Of a stretch of DNA of 64,000 nucleotides, positions 16,318-23,608 are shown in pieces. Position 1 is the first letter of the stretch, and every line of letters starts with the position of its first letter. Location: the NCBI GenBank assembly GCA_910576205.1, contig CAJTHL010000011.1, positions 62,001-126,000 on the forward strand, written 5' to 3'. The notes beneath the pieces are model-generated. The model had not been told where the DNA came from, made no database searches, and saw only the letters and a list, made by a program, of their open reading frames with translations. A program made the translations under genes and the position numbers. The DNA comes from Clostridia bacterium. Its GTDB lineage: Bacteria > Bacillota > Clostridia > Lachnospirales > Lachnospiraceae.

Positions 16318-16761
16318 ATGGCAGAAAAGAAATGGCGGCTCTGGAAAGAAGCCGAAGAAAAGCAGTTACGGAGCTTGGGTGTCAGCGAGGACACTATCGA
16401 ACAGCTCCATACTCACGATTGGGCGGTCTTTAATTCCGATAGGCGGTATTACCGCAGATTGCAGGACGCAGGTACATACCTTGAGGAATTTGCCAAGGAA
16501 ACAGCACAGCCCGAAGTGAAAAGCGTTGAGGATTTTTTAGATAACATCGAAAATCAGCAGCTCTATCAAATCCTTATCATTGTGGACAGGCTTACCCTGC
16601 AAATCGTTGTAATGAAGATACAGGGCTATTCTACCCGTGAAATTGCATCACGGCTCAACACCACCGAAAAGGCTGTTTACAGAAGAATGGACAGGCTCAA
16701 AGAAAAATTGAAAAAGTTTTTTGAAATGAGGGCGGCTCTGTCAGACCGACAGTTGGGGTGA
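16318..16761 (+). CDS. Sigma-70 region-4-like helix-turn-helix protein of an integrative element
   Basis: The 147-residue protein is hydrophilic and rich in Lys/Glu. Its C-terminal part (YSTREIASRLNTTEKAVYRRMDRLKEKLKKF, residues about 107-137) is a region-4-type helix-turn-helix. No region 2 is visible, so it is unlikely to be a complete sigma factor. Such proteins are frequent in Gram-positive conjugative elements. The Met at 16318 fits with AGGAA 12 bases upstream. Nothing gene-like is seen in the 210 bases before it apart from a 10-base inverted repeat (ACTTCTACTT / AAGTAGAAGT). Confidence 0.7.
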   Translation: MAEKKWRLWKEAEEKQLRSLGVSEDTIEQLHTHDWAVFNSDRRYYRRLQDAGTYLEEFAKETAQPEVKSVEDFLDNIENQQLYQILIIVDRLTLQIVVMKIQGYSTREIASRLNTTEKAVYRRMDRLKEKLKKFFEMRAALSDRQLG

Positions 16762-16764
16762 AAC

Positions 16765-16961
16765 TCCCGTGGCGTCAGTTCGCTACTGACCGTTTGGCGA
16801 CTTCCCGCAACGTTTCGGGGTGTCGAGGACAAATAGAAATGCTCCTATCATATCAAGCCAGATACAAGGCGGTCTATGGAAACAGAGCTTTGTTTTATGC
16901 TCTCCCGACCTTAAATACTTCCTTGTATCTGGCGGCTACATAGGCAGGAAACTCCTGCCTA
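16765..16961 (+). ncRNA. Multi-hairpin leader before mazF
   Basis: Four stems can be drawn in 200 bases: GTCAG/CTGAC (16774-16778, 16786-16790); CCCG/CGGG (16804-16807, 16816-16819) inside a CGAC/GTCG outer pair; a 12-base perfect stem (16858-16869 with 16921-16932) around a 51-base loop; and a 9-base stem with a 3-base loop (16941-16949, 16953-16961) just before the ribosome binding site. It is either a structured 5' leader or a separate small RNA. No promoter was clear. Confidence 0.45.
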
Positions 16962-16984
16962 AATCCAGATGGGAGGACAAACAC

Positions 16985-17371
16985 ATGGATAGAATTATTA
17001 AGCGTGGCGAAATCTACTACGCAGAGCTTAACCCCGTTATCGGCTCGGAGCAAGGCGGTACACGCCCCGTACTTATCATCTCCAACAACACAGGAAACCG
17101 ATATAGCCCTACCGTGATTATTGCAGCTATCACAAGCAGGCAGACCAAAAACAAGCTGCCTACACATTATGACTTGAACGGAGTTAGCGGGCTTCCCGCC
17201 GACTCCGTTGTTTTGTTGGAGCAGATACGCACCATTGACAAGAAGCGGCTGAAAGAACGGCTGGCAAGGCTCGGCAGCTTAATCATGGAAACGATTGCTA
17301 CGCCGCTACTTATCAGTGTTGGTGTGAAAACAGACAAGCCGCAGGCTGAAAGGAGGACTTCGGATGTTTGA
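16985..17371 (+). CDS. MazF/PemK-family endoribonuclease toxin
   Basis: The 128-residue protein has the complete MazF core: RGEIYYAELNPVIGSEQGG, RPVLIISNNTGNRYSPTVI with the catalytic Arg, AAITSR with the catalytic Thr nearby, then LPADSVVLLEQIRTID. It should cut mRNA at short sequence motifs. No MazE antitoxin gene precedes it; the upstream 200 bases are hairpin-rich and non-coding. GGGAGG lies nine bases before the start. The gene overlaps the next one by 8 bases, so they are co-translated. Confidence 0.88.
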   Translation: MDRIIKRGEIYYAELNPVIGSEQGGTRPVLIISNNTGNRYSPTVIIAAITSRQTKNKLPTHYDLNGVSGLPADSVVLLEQIRTIDKKRLKERLARLGSLIMETIATPLLISVGVKTDKPQAERRTSDV

Positions 17372-17618
17372 AGATAGAATTGCCACATTAAATAAGGAAA
17401 CGGAAGCAATACCGAGTATCCCTTATGAAAAGAGGATTTATACCGTTGACGAGATACAGGACATTTTAGGCATCGGGAGAAATTCCGCTTATAACCTTGT
17501 CAAACCTGGTGTGTTCCACAGTGTCCGCATCGGTGGGAATATCCGAATATCGAAAAAGAGCTTTGATGATTGGCTCGATAACCAGATGAACGCCTGTCAA
17601 GTGTGCGAAACCGTTTGA
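17364..17618 (+). CDS. Excisionase-like helix-turn-helix protein (first of three)
   Basis: The 84-residue protein holds a MerR/excisionase-type winged helix (YTVDEIQDILGIGRNSAYNLV, residues about 27-47, then GGNIRISKKSFDDWL). It overlaps mazF by 8 bases and has GGAGG eight bases upstream. Such proteins steer integrase towards excision or act as small regulators. The end (NACQVCETV) does not match the other two copies, so its C-terminus may be altered. Confidence 0.72.
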   Translation: MFEDRIATLNKETEAIPSIPYEKRIYTVDEIQDILGIGRNSAYNLVKPGVFHSVRIGGNIRISKKSFDDWLDNQMNACQVCETV

Positions 17619-17653
17619 TTTTTCGGTTTTGCACATTTCACTTTTTCTCTGAA

Positions 17654-18016
17654 ATGACCTACTTTGAAACCGTTGTTATTGCAGGAAAAATGCGTGTCAT
17701 GGTGGAGAGCTTTGAGGACTGGTATGACAATCAGCTCCACTATAAAAAGGTCAATGGCGACCCGTGCGGCAAGAACTGGACGGCTATTACAATGTCGGTG
17801 CAGGAAACAGCCCGTTTGCTTGGCATATCGGAAGGCTCACTTTATGAGCTGTTAAAAAAGAAACCGTTTAAGACGGTCAAGGTAGGAATGTATACCCGTA
17901 TTTACATAGACAGCTTTGAAGAATGGTACGGCTCTCAGAGCCGCTATAAAAAGGCCGTCGGACAGGAGGTGCAGAATGTTCGAGGAACAGATTGCAAAAC
18001 TGAATGGAGCGACTAA
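17654..18016 (+). CDS. Excisionase-like protein with a duplicated C-terminal half (second of three)
   Basis: The 120-residue frame opens with what is normally the second half of an excisionase domain (FETVVIAGKMRVMVESFEDWY). It then carries a complete one (MSVQETARLLGISEGSLYELLKKKPFKTV...YIDSFEEWY). This suggests loss of the first helix-turn-helix of a two-domain protein, possibly when the upstream gene end was rearranged. No good ribosome binding site is near 17654; translation could also begin farther up in the same frame (17603). Start uncertain. It overlaps the next gene by 41 bases. Confidence 0.55.
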   Translation: MTYFETVVIAGKMRVMVESFEDWYDNQLHYKKVNGDPCGKNWTAITMSVQETARLLGISEGSLYELLKKKPFKTVKVGMYTRIYIDSFEEWYGSQSRYKKAVGQEVQNVRGTDCKTEWSD

Positions 18017-18191
18017 GAAAGCTCCGCATAAAGCAAGCTATTCTGTTGCGGAAATTCAACAGATACTTGGTATAAGCCGTCCTACGGCATATAACCTTAT
18101 CAAGCGGAATGGATTTCAGAGCATCCGCACGGATAAGGGTATTCGAGTAATAAAAACCAGTTTTGATGCTTGGCTTGACAGCAATATTTAA
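17976..18191 (+). CDS. Excisionase-like helix-turn-helix protein (third of three)
   Basis: The 71-residue protein has the same layout as the first: short polar N-terminus, YSVAEIQQILGISRPTAYNLI helix-turn-helix, GIRVIKTSFDAWL wing. CAGGAGG lies seven bases upstream. The next start, of the integrase, follows 13 bases later with its own AAGGAGG, the usual excisionase-integrase arrangement. Confidence 0.75.
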   Translation: MFEEQIAKLNGATKKAPHKASYSVAEIQQILGISRPTAYNLIKRNGFQSIRTDKGIRVIKTSFDAWLDSNI

Positions 18192-18204
18192 GGAGGTGGC
18201 GATT

Positions 18205-18549
18205 ATGGCATCAATCATAAAAAGAAAAAACCGCTACTCCGTTGTTTATACTTACACGGACGAAAGCGGTGCAAAACGGCAGAAATGGGAGCTGATGTCG
18301 AGGAATCCCGTACTTAATGCGACACTCCCGAAAGAGGAACATAAACAACGTGAAATCTGGACTGCCGAAACGCTTTTCAAAGCCTTGGAGGTCTGCGATG
18401 ACGATGTTCTGGTATTCGCTTCATCCTGCGGCAGACCCATAGAGGGACAGGTCATCAATCGGGCATTGAAAAAGCTCATTGATGAGGTTGTGAAAGAGGT
18501 TGAGCAGCCCAAAGAAGATGGCGGAAATAACGGTGATGATACCAAGTAA
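18205..18549 (+). pseudogene. Tyrosine integrase, N-terminal part with internal deletions, cut at its 3' end
   Basis: The frame begins like a Tn916-type integrase arm-binding domain (MASIIKRKNRYSVVYTYTDE). It then jumps to a middle segment (NPVLNATLPKEEHK... ALEVCDDDVL) and to the start of the catalytic domain (VFASSCGRPIEGQVINRALKKLID). A normal member of this family is about 400 residues, so at least two large in-frame pieces are missing. After KKLID the sequence becomes unrelated (from about 18486). The missing catalytic end is found at 29847. It cannot be an active recombinase. Confidence 0.8.
18465..18485 (+). repeat. 21-base direct repeat, copy 1 (integrase break)
   Basis: An identical 21-base sequence starting ATTGAAAAAGCTC recurs at 29846-29866. 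Copy 1 ends the N-terminal integrase piece and copy 2 begins the C-terminal piece. Confidence 0.9.
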
Positions 18550-19056
18550 CACGATGCGGTATAAGAAGAAAGATACCCAGACGAGATAGACTGAACTTGT
18601 CACCATAAACCGCTTATTCAAGTGTTCCGTCATAAACAACCTTTCCTTTATCGAAGGGATGGAGCTGATGCCCAGCAGGCCAGATACAGGCAGGGAGCAC
18701 ATGGCGGAACGGGGAACGGTAAGACCGAAAAAGGGAATGGAGGGAGAGGCGCCACGAGAAGAAATGGATCAAGCAACCTTTGCGTTGATTGCAGATACCA
18801 TGTCGGCGTTTCAGAGCAGGTAATCGGTGCTGAGTTGATTCATGTAGTTTTTGGAGAAAATACTCGTTTTTATATGAAAGACACTGATGAAAATGAAGAG
18901 GGCCAGGGGAACAAAGAGGCCGGATTTTAGGATTTGAAAGAGCATATGTCCGTTGAAATGAAAGGCAGCTTTAAAAATGATGAATTTCATGCTACAGAAA
19001 TACGGTTCTTTTAGAAAAGGAGGAAACCAGATTTTAATATCTACATAGCCATATAC
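18486..19056. other. Degenerate stretch without an intact gene
   Basis: Neither strand has a convincing complete gene. On minus, about 18430-18680 reads as a hydrophobic segment (EHLNKRFMVTSSVYLVWVSF...IVLLGIITVISAIFFGLLN). Farther up, about 18800-18990, a second hydrophobic stretch (MKFIIFKAAFHFNGHMLFQI) is separated from it by stops. On plus, 18650-18820 reads EGMELMPSRPDTGREHMAER... with a stop after MSAFQSR. These look like overlapping debris of element genes. I do not recognise them. Confidence 0.4.
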
Positions 19057-19089
19057 AAAGATCCCGTCGCTAAGGCAATGGGATTTTTG
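19057..19089 (+). terminator. Weak intrinsic terminator
   Basis: AAAGATCCC (19057-19065) pairs with GGGATTTTT (19080-19088) with one G-T, ending in T residues, just before the YtrA-type promoter. Confidence 0.45.
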
Positions 19090-19097
19090 TAATTCTC

Positions 19098-19126
19098 TTG
19101 ACAGTCACTTTATAATGTCTTATACT
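19098..19126 (+). promoter_or_regulatory. Promoter of the GntR/ABC operon
   Basis: A perfect -35 TTGACA (19098-19103) and -10 TATACT (19121-19126) with 17-base spacing. Confidence 0.8.
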
Positions 19127-19150
19127 GTACTTATATATATAACACAGTAT
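19122..19150 (+). promoter_or_regulatory. Operator overlapping the -10
   Basis: ATACTGT (19122-19128) and ACAGTAT (19144-19150) are perfect inverted arms around a 15-base A/T spacer, overlapping the -10. This is the expected place for autorepression by the YtrA-type regulator encoded next. Confidence 0.65.
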
Positions 19151-19172
19151 GAGACAGAAAGGCGGTGGCAGT

Positions 19173-19547
19173 TTGGAGATTGTTGTAAGTAATAAGGCAA
19201 GTCGTCCTTTGTACGAGCAGATTGTGTCCCAGATAAAAGCGCAGGTTATGAGCGGCGATTTGAAATCCGGGGAAGCGCTTCCTTCTATCCGCTCCCTTGC
19301 AAAATCGCTGCAGATCAGTGTTCTGACCGTGCAGAAGGCATATGACATCCTGCAGGAGGATGGCTTTATTGAAACGACGGCCGGGAAAGGCTGCTATGTA
19401 TCTGTGAGGAATCAGGACTTTTATTTGGAAGAACAGCAAAAAAAGATAGAGGGCTGTTTCAACGATGCGATAGAAATTGCCCGTATGAGCGGAATACCGC
19501 TTGATAAATTAATCAGCTTATTAACATTATTGTACGAGGAGGATTAG
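19173..19547 (+). CDS. GntR-family regulator, YtrA subfamily
   Basis: The 124-residue protein is a short GntR regulator of the YtrA type. It has an N-terminal winged helix (SRPLYEQIVSQIKAQVMSGDLKSGEALPS; QISVLTVQKAYDILQEDGFIETTAGKG) and only a short helical tail for dimerisation. YtrA-type proteins repress ABC transporter operons, and an ABC gene starts two bases after the stop. I place the start at the TTG at 19173 because the domain begins there and AAAGGCGG lies upstream; an ATG at 19149 overlaps the operator. Confidence 0.85.
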   Translation: MEIVVSNKASRPLYEQIVSQIKAQVMSGDLKSGEALPSIRSLAKSLQISVLTVQKAYDILQEDGFIETTAGKGCYVSVRNQDFYLEEQQKKIEGCFNDAIEIARMSGIPLDKLISLLTLLYEED

Positions 19548-19549
19548 CG

Positions 19550-20894
19550 ATGACAAATGCTTTCGTGGTATCAGGCCTTACCAAAACTTATCAGGATTTT
19601 GTTTTGGATCATGTCTCGTTTACCGTTCCCAGTGGATCCATTGTTGGACTGATTGGAGAAAACGGCGCAGGAAAAAGCACGACAATCAATGCGGCTTTAG
19701 GGCTGATTCAAAAGGAAGACGGTGTTATATCCATTTTGGATAGCGAGGAATTGGACGGGGATGTCAAAGAACAGATCGGCGTCGTGTTTGATGGCAGCAA
19801 TTACCCGGAAATTGAACCGGGTTATGAAAAACATTTACAGGACATGGGACGAACAGGCTTATCTGCGCCTGCTGAAACAGTTTTCCCTGCCGGCCGATAA
19901 GCAGATCAGACAGTTTTCCAAAGGAATGAAGATGAAGCTGGCAATTTCGGTTGCATTTTCCCATCATTCCAGACTGCTGGTCCTGGATGAAGCCACCAGC
20001 GGCTTAGACCCGGTTGTCCGGGATGATATTCTGGATATGCTGCTGGATTTCGTGCAGGACGAAGAACATTCCATTCTGGTATCTTCTCACATTACCAGTG
20101 ACTTAGAGAAGATTGCCGATTATATCGTGTTTATCCATGAAGGGAAAGTGGTTTTTGAGAAACCCAAAGACGAACTGACCGAACGGTATGGCATCATCAA
20201 GTGCGGTGCGGCGCAGTTTGACGCGCTGGATAAATCCGATATCATCTCGTACCGTAAAATGGACTATGAATGGCAGATACTGGTTTCAGACCGGGAGAGG
20301 ATGCAGAAAAAATATCCGAAAGCCCTGGTTGTTCTGGGCTTTGGGCTATCTTTTTTGCTGGAAACCAGCGCACTTCTGGTTCTGGCTCCGGTTGCCGCTA
20401 CAACAGCAGTCTTTATCAGCATTACCAGTGATGCGGCATCCAAATGGAACAAAAATGTCATTACCATGCCGGTATCAAGAAACCAGATCATTGGTGAGAA
20501 GTTTTTATTTTATATCCTGCTTGCCGTATTGGGGATGCTGACAGCGCTGATTCCCTGCGTTGTCCTTGCGTGTTTTGGTATGGATATCACGCTTCACTCT
20601 TTATGCCTGTACGGCTCTATCGGGATGAGCGCATGCCTGCTTGCAGGCGGCATCAGTCTGCCGTGCGCGTATCTGTTTGACCCGGAGAAATCGCAGATTG
20701 TCTTTATGATGTCATTTATGGCGGGGGCAGGGATTATTACGGGGCTTGTGCTTCTTATCAATTTGGTATTTCCTGTAAAGGAGAATATCCTTCTGGCTTT
20801 CCATATTGTACTTATCATTTCTGTTATCTGGTTTTTTATCTCATACCGGATTGCAGTAAAGGTATATCAGAAACGGGACATTATCTGTATTTGA
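19550..20894 (+). pseudogene. Frameshifted ABC ATPase fused to a truncated ABC-2 permease (Ytr-like)
   Basis: The first frame (19550-19900) holds the start of an ABC ATPase with Walker A GENGAGKSTT. The match shifts into another frame near 19820, which carries the rest: SKGMKMKLAI signature, Walker B LLVLDEATSGLDP and the H-loop SSHIT. After YEWQILVSDRERMQKKYP, where such ATPases nearly end, the frame runs straight into a six-helix permease lacking its first helix region (SDAASKWNKNVITMPVSRNQIIGEKF...). So there is one frameshift and one fusing deletion. The original would have been a two-gene YtrB-type exporter under the adjacent YtrA-type regulator. Confidence 0.75.
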
Positions 20895-20910
20895 CATAAA
20901 GGATTTGCCG

Positions 20911-21348
20911 ATGATTGTTTCGATTTCTCTTGTTTGCGTTTATCTTGCTGCACTGTTTGCCATGCTTTTTATCCATGCAGGAAAAAAGCAGAGACAGGCA
21001 GTAGAAACAGGCGTCACCCGTAAAATAAATCCAAAGCTGGGGTGTTTGGGAGTATTGGGATTTTGGGGGGTTGCCGGTTTCTGGACATACCCTGTGGATG
21101 GTACAGTTTTTCCGTTTGCGTTTTTCCTGTTCTTCGGTTTTTTTGGTTTTTCGTATAGGATTACTTTTGGGGTTATGCTTGCCGCACTGATCATTCTTTG
21201 TCAGGGGAAACTTTTTGGAAACCTTGAGTACACCTTGATTGCTGCGATTATTATTCTTTCACTTGCATTGGGCCTGGGGATTTTCCTTTCTGAATATTTG
21301 CTGTTCCGGTATGACCATGACGATCAGGCAGAGGAATGCGAGGAATAG
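20911..21348 (+). CDS. Small membrane protein, DUF3796-like
   Basis: The 145-residue protein has an N-terminal helix, a central Gly/Phe-rich hydrophobic region (LGVLGFWGVAGFW; FLFFGFFGF) and two C-terminal helices, about four membrane spans in all. The layout, and an XRE regulator directly behind it (3-base gap), resemble DUF3796 membrane protein/XRE pairs of Firmicutes. Function unknown. AAAGGA lies seven bases before the ATG at 20911. Confidence 0.55.
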   Translation: MIVSISLVCVYLAALFAMLFIHAGKKQRQAVETGVTRKINPKLGCLGVLGFWGVAGFWTYPVDGTVFPFAFFLFFGFFGFSYRITFGVMLAALIILCQGKLFGNLEYTLIAAIIILSLALGLGIFLSEYLLFRYDHDDQAEECEE

Positions 21349-21351
21349 GAT

Positions 21352-21552
21352 ATGGCAGAATTTGAATGCAGATTAAAAAAGTACCGGCAAATGAAAGATC
21401 TGACACAGGAGCAGCTGGCAGAAAAAGTAGGTGTGCGCCGGGAAACAATTATGCGTCTGGAAAAGGCGCGATATAATCCGTCATTAAAGCTGGCAATCGA
21501 TATTTCCAGGGCTGTAGAAGCCCCTATTGAAGAAATTTTTGTTTTTAAATGA
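21352..21552 (+). CDS. XRE-family transcriptional regulator (short)
   Basis: The 66-residue protein is a single Cro/CI helix-turn-helix domain ([33 protein letters not shown]) ending in IEEIFVFK, the common short form. It follows the DUF3796-like gene by 3 bases, so the two are co-expressed; it probably regulates that pair. Confidence 0.85.
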   Translation: MAEFECRLKKYRQMKDLTQEQLAEKVGVRRETIMRLEKARYNPSLKLAIDISRAVEAPIEEIFVFK

Positions 21553-21629
21553 TAGAATCCACGCTTTGCAAAAATTCTATTGTCATGAATAATAGAACCC
21601 ACGCTTTGCGAGGATTTTATTATTATGAA
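21552..21629 (+). repeat. Two tandem 40-base repeats, each able to form a hairpin
   Basis: Two units start at 21552 and 21592 and share ATAGAA-CCACGCTTTGC plus a T-rich end and ATGAA. Each unit has inverted ends: ATAGAAT/ATTCTAT in the first, AATAGAA/TTTTATT in the second with one wobble. They lie between the XRE gene and the two-component system. They may be a double terminator or a regulator site. Confidence 0.55.
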
Positions 21630-21702
21630 AAAAATCTGCCCGCTGTAACATTTCGCGGACATTTGTATGTTTATCTATGTAAAAAAGCAGAGGAGTGTGG
21701 AT

Positions 21703-22392
21703 ATGAAAAAGATCTTGCTGGTAGAGGATGACGACCTTTTAAATAAAACGCTGACTTACAACCTGATTTCTGAGGGTTATGATACTGTGTCAGCTCTGAA
21801 TGCAGGCACAGCCGCCGAGTTATTGACAAAGACGGAATATGACCTGGTACTTCTGGATATTAACCTGCCGGACGGCAGCGGCTATGACCTGTGCAGGCTC
21901 ATAAAGCCGGAGAACCCCGACACGCTGGTGATTTTCCTGACTGCCAACGACCAGGAGAGCGACCAGATCCGTGGGTATGAAGTTGGGGCTGTGGATTATA
22001 TTACCAAGCCCTTTTCCATTGGGGCGTTGCTGCGGAAAATACGGGCCATGTTCGCTATGCTGGAACACCGGGGAATGGCAAAGGACTTTTATGATGACGG
22101 CAGGCTGTTTCTGGACTTTTCGGAACAGTCCGCTGCGCTGAACGGAAAGACCATTACCCTTTCCCCCATGGAATATAAGATGCTGTACCTGTTCTGCAAA
22201 AACCCAAAACAGATCCTTACCAGGCAGCGGCTTCTGGAACGGCTGTGGGATGCGGATGAAAACTATGTGGACGAACACACACTGACAACCTCCATCAGCC
22301 GTATACGGGGCAAGATTGAGGCTGATGGCGATACTTATATCAAAACGATTTACGGAATCGGGTATCAGTGGATGGGAGGCGAGAGAAAATGA
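21703..22392 (+). CDS. OmpR-family response regulator (BceR/VanR-like)
   Basis: The 229-residue protein has a receiver domain (KILLVEDDDL, phosphoacceptor Asp in LVLLDINLPDG near residue 51, Lys in YITKPFS). The C-terminal winged helix carries LSPMEYKMLYLFCKNPKQILTRQRLLERLW and TIYGIGYQW. GAGGAG lies nine bases upstream. The histidine kinase start overlaps its stop. A pair of direct repeats ahead of the downstream ABC genes is the likely target. Confidence 0.92.
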   Translation: MKKILLVEDDDLLNKTLTYNLISEGYDTVSALNAGTAAELLTKTEYDLVLLDINLPDGSGYDLCRLIKPENPDTLVIFLTANDQESDQIRGYEVGAVDYITKPFSIGALLRKIRAMFAMLEHRGMAKDFYDDGRLFLDFSEQSAALNGKTITLSPMEYKMLYLFCKNPKQILTRQRLLERLWDADENYVDEHTLTTSISRIRGKIEADGDTYIKTIYGIGYQWMGGERK

Positions 22393-23420
22393 ATCCGGGG
22401 CGAATCTCTGTAAAAAGGATATTCCTGCTGGTCAGCGGCGGTATGGCAGTTTCCATGCTGGCCATCTGCGCGGTTTTCTTCGCGGTGACAGGACAGATGT
22501 GGATACTGGCCTCCGGCGTACTTCTGACGCTCTGTGCCCTTATATGGATGTTCCTTCTGTCGATTGCCTTCAGCAAACGGCTTTCCGTATTTACCAGGGA
22601 GCTGTGTCGGGCAATGGACCAGATGATAAGCGGAAGCGGAGAGCCTGTGCGCGCTGCGGACAGTGAAACACTCTTTGCCCGTATCAGCTACCGTCTTTCA
22701 CGGTTATATGGGATCATGCAGGAGAACCGGCGGAAGGTGGATGAGGAACGGCAGGAGCTGCAGATGCTGGTGTCGGATGTTTCCCATCAAGTGAAAACAC
22801 CGGTGGCAAATCTGAAAATGGTGACGGACACGCTGCTTTCAAAGCCGGTCACAGAAGAAGAACAGCGGGAGTTCCTGAAAGGCATCCGGAATCAGACGGA
22901 CAAGCTGGAGTTTCTTTTTCAGGCGCTTGTGAAAACCTCCCGGCTGGAAACCGGGGCGATCCGGCTGGAAAAGAAAGACGCCCCGCTGATCGATACGCTG
23001 GCGATGGCCTTAAGCGGCATCGTATATGCGGCGGAGAAAAAGAATATATCCGTAACGGTGGACTGTCCGGAGGATCTCATCCTTTCTCATGACAGCAAGT
23101 GGACGGCGGAAGCCATATTCAACCTGCTGGACAATGCAGTGAAATATACCCCGGCCGGAGGAGCCATCCGAATTTCAGTAGAACAATGGGAAATGTATGT
23201 AAAACTTAGTGTGTCCGATACCGGCAAGGGTATCTCCGAGAGCAAGCAGGCCGCTATTTTCCGGCGCTTCTATCGTGAGGAAGAAGTACACGAACAGCAG
23301 GGCGTGGGCATTGGACTGTATCTGACACGCGAGATCGTAGCGAGGCAGAGCGGCTATATCAAAGTGGTTTCAGAGCCGGGCCAGGGTTCGGAATTTTCCA
23401 TTATGCTCCCTACAAGATAA
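22389..23420 (+). CDS. Sensor histidine kinase with short extracytoplasmic loop (BceS-like)
   Basis: The 343-residue kinase has two N-terminal helices (about residues 10-30 and 37-57) separated by only a few residues. Then come a DHp domain with the phosphoacceptor His in VSDVSHQVKTPVANL and an HATPase domain (LLDNAVKYTPAGG; VSDTGKGIS; GVGIGLYLTREIV). The nearly absent sensor loop is typical of intramembrane-sensing kinases that read the activity of a neighbouring ABC transporter. Such a transporter is encoded next. Its start overlaps the response regulator stop. Confidence 0.9.
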   Translation: MNPGRISVKRIFLLVSGGMAVSMLAICAVFFAVTGQMWILASGVLLTLCALIWMFLLSIAFSKRLSVFTRELCRAMDQMISGSGEPVRAADSETLFARISYRLSRLYGIMQENRRKVDEERQELQMLVSDVSHQVKTPVANLKMVTDTLLSKPVTEEEQREFLKGIRNQTDKLEFLFQALVKTSRLETGAIRLEKKDAPLIDTLAMALSGIVYAAEKKNISVTVDCPEDLILSHDSKWTAEAIFNLLDNAVKYTPAGGAIRISVEQWEMYVKLSVSDTGKGISESKQAAIFRRFYREEEVHEQQGVGIGLYLTREIVARQSGYIKVVSEPGQGSEFSIMLPTR

Positions 23421-23429
23421 TACATGACA

Positions 23430-23470
23430 GGCTGAAATGTCCGAGTCTTGTAACATTTCAGCCGTATTTT
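23430..23470 (+). terminator. Terminator after the two-component genes
   Basis: Perfect 11-base arms (23430-23440, 23453-23463) are followed by TATTTTTT, ten bases after the kinase stop. Confidence 0.85.
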
Positions 23471-23483
23471 TTATGCCGCTTCG

Positions 23484-23513
23484 GACATTTCTGTGACATT
23501 TGGATTTTATAAT
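23484..23513 (+). promoter_or_regulatory. Response-regulator direct repeats and -10 of the ABC operon
   Basis: GACATTT occurs at 23484-23490 and 23495-23501, an 11-base period typical for OmpR-family sites. A perfect TATAAT (23508-23513) follows with no good -35. This layout suggests an activated promoter driven by the adjacent two-component system. Confidence 0.6.
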
Positions 23514-23608
23514 GTCCTTATCAACAGGCAGAAAGCCTTGAAGCACCACAAGGGTATACCTGTATGTCTTGAAAAACAGGACAGAGATAAGGAAAGGAGT
23601 ATTTGATT

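Noticed and set aside
16758..16943. Short plus-strand frame between the sigma-like gene and mazF
   Set aside because: It overlaps the hairpin-rich leader, starts without a site and has no protein-like composition.
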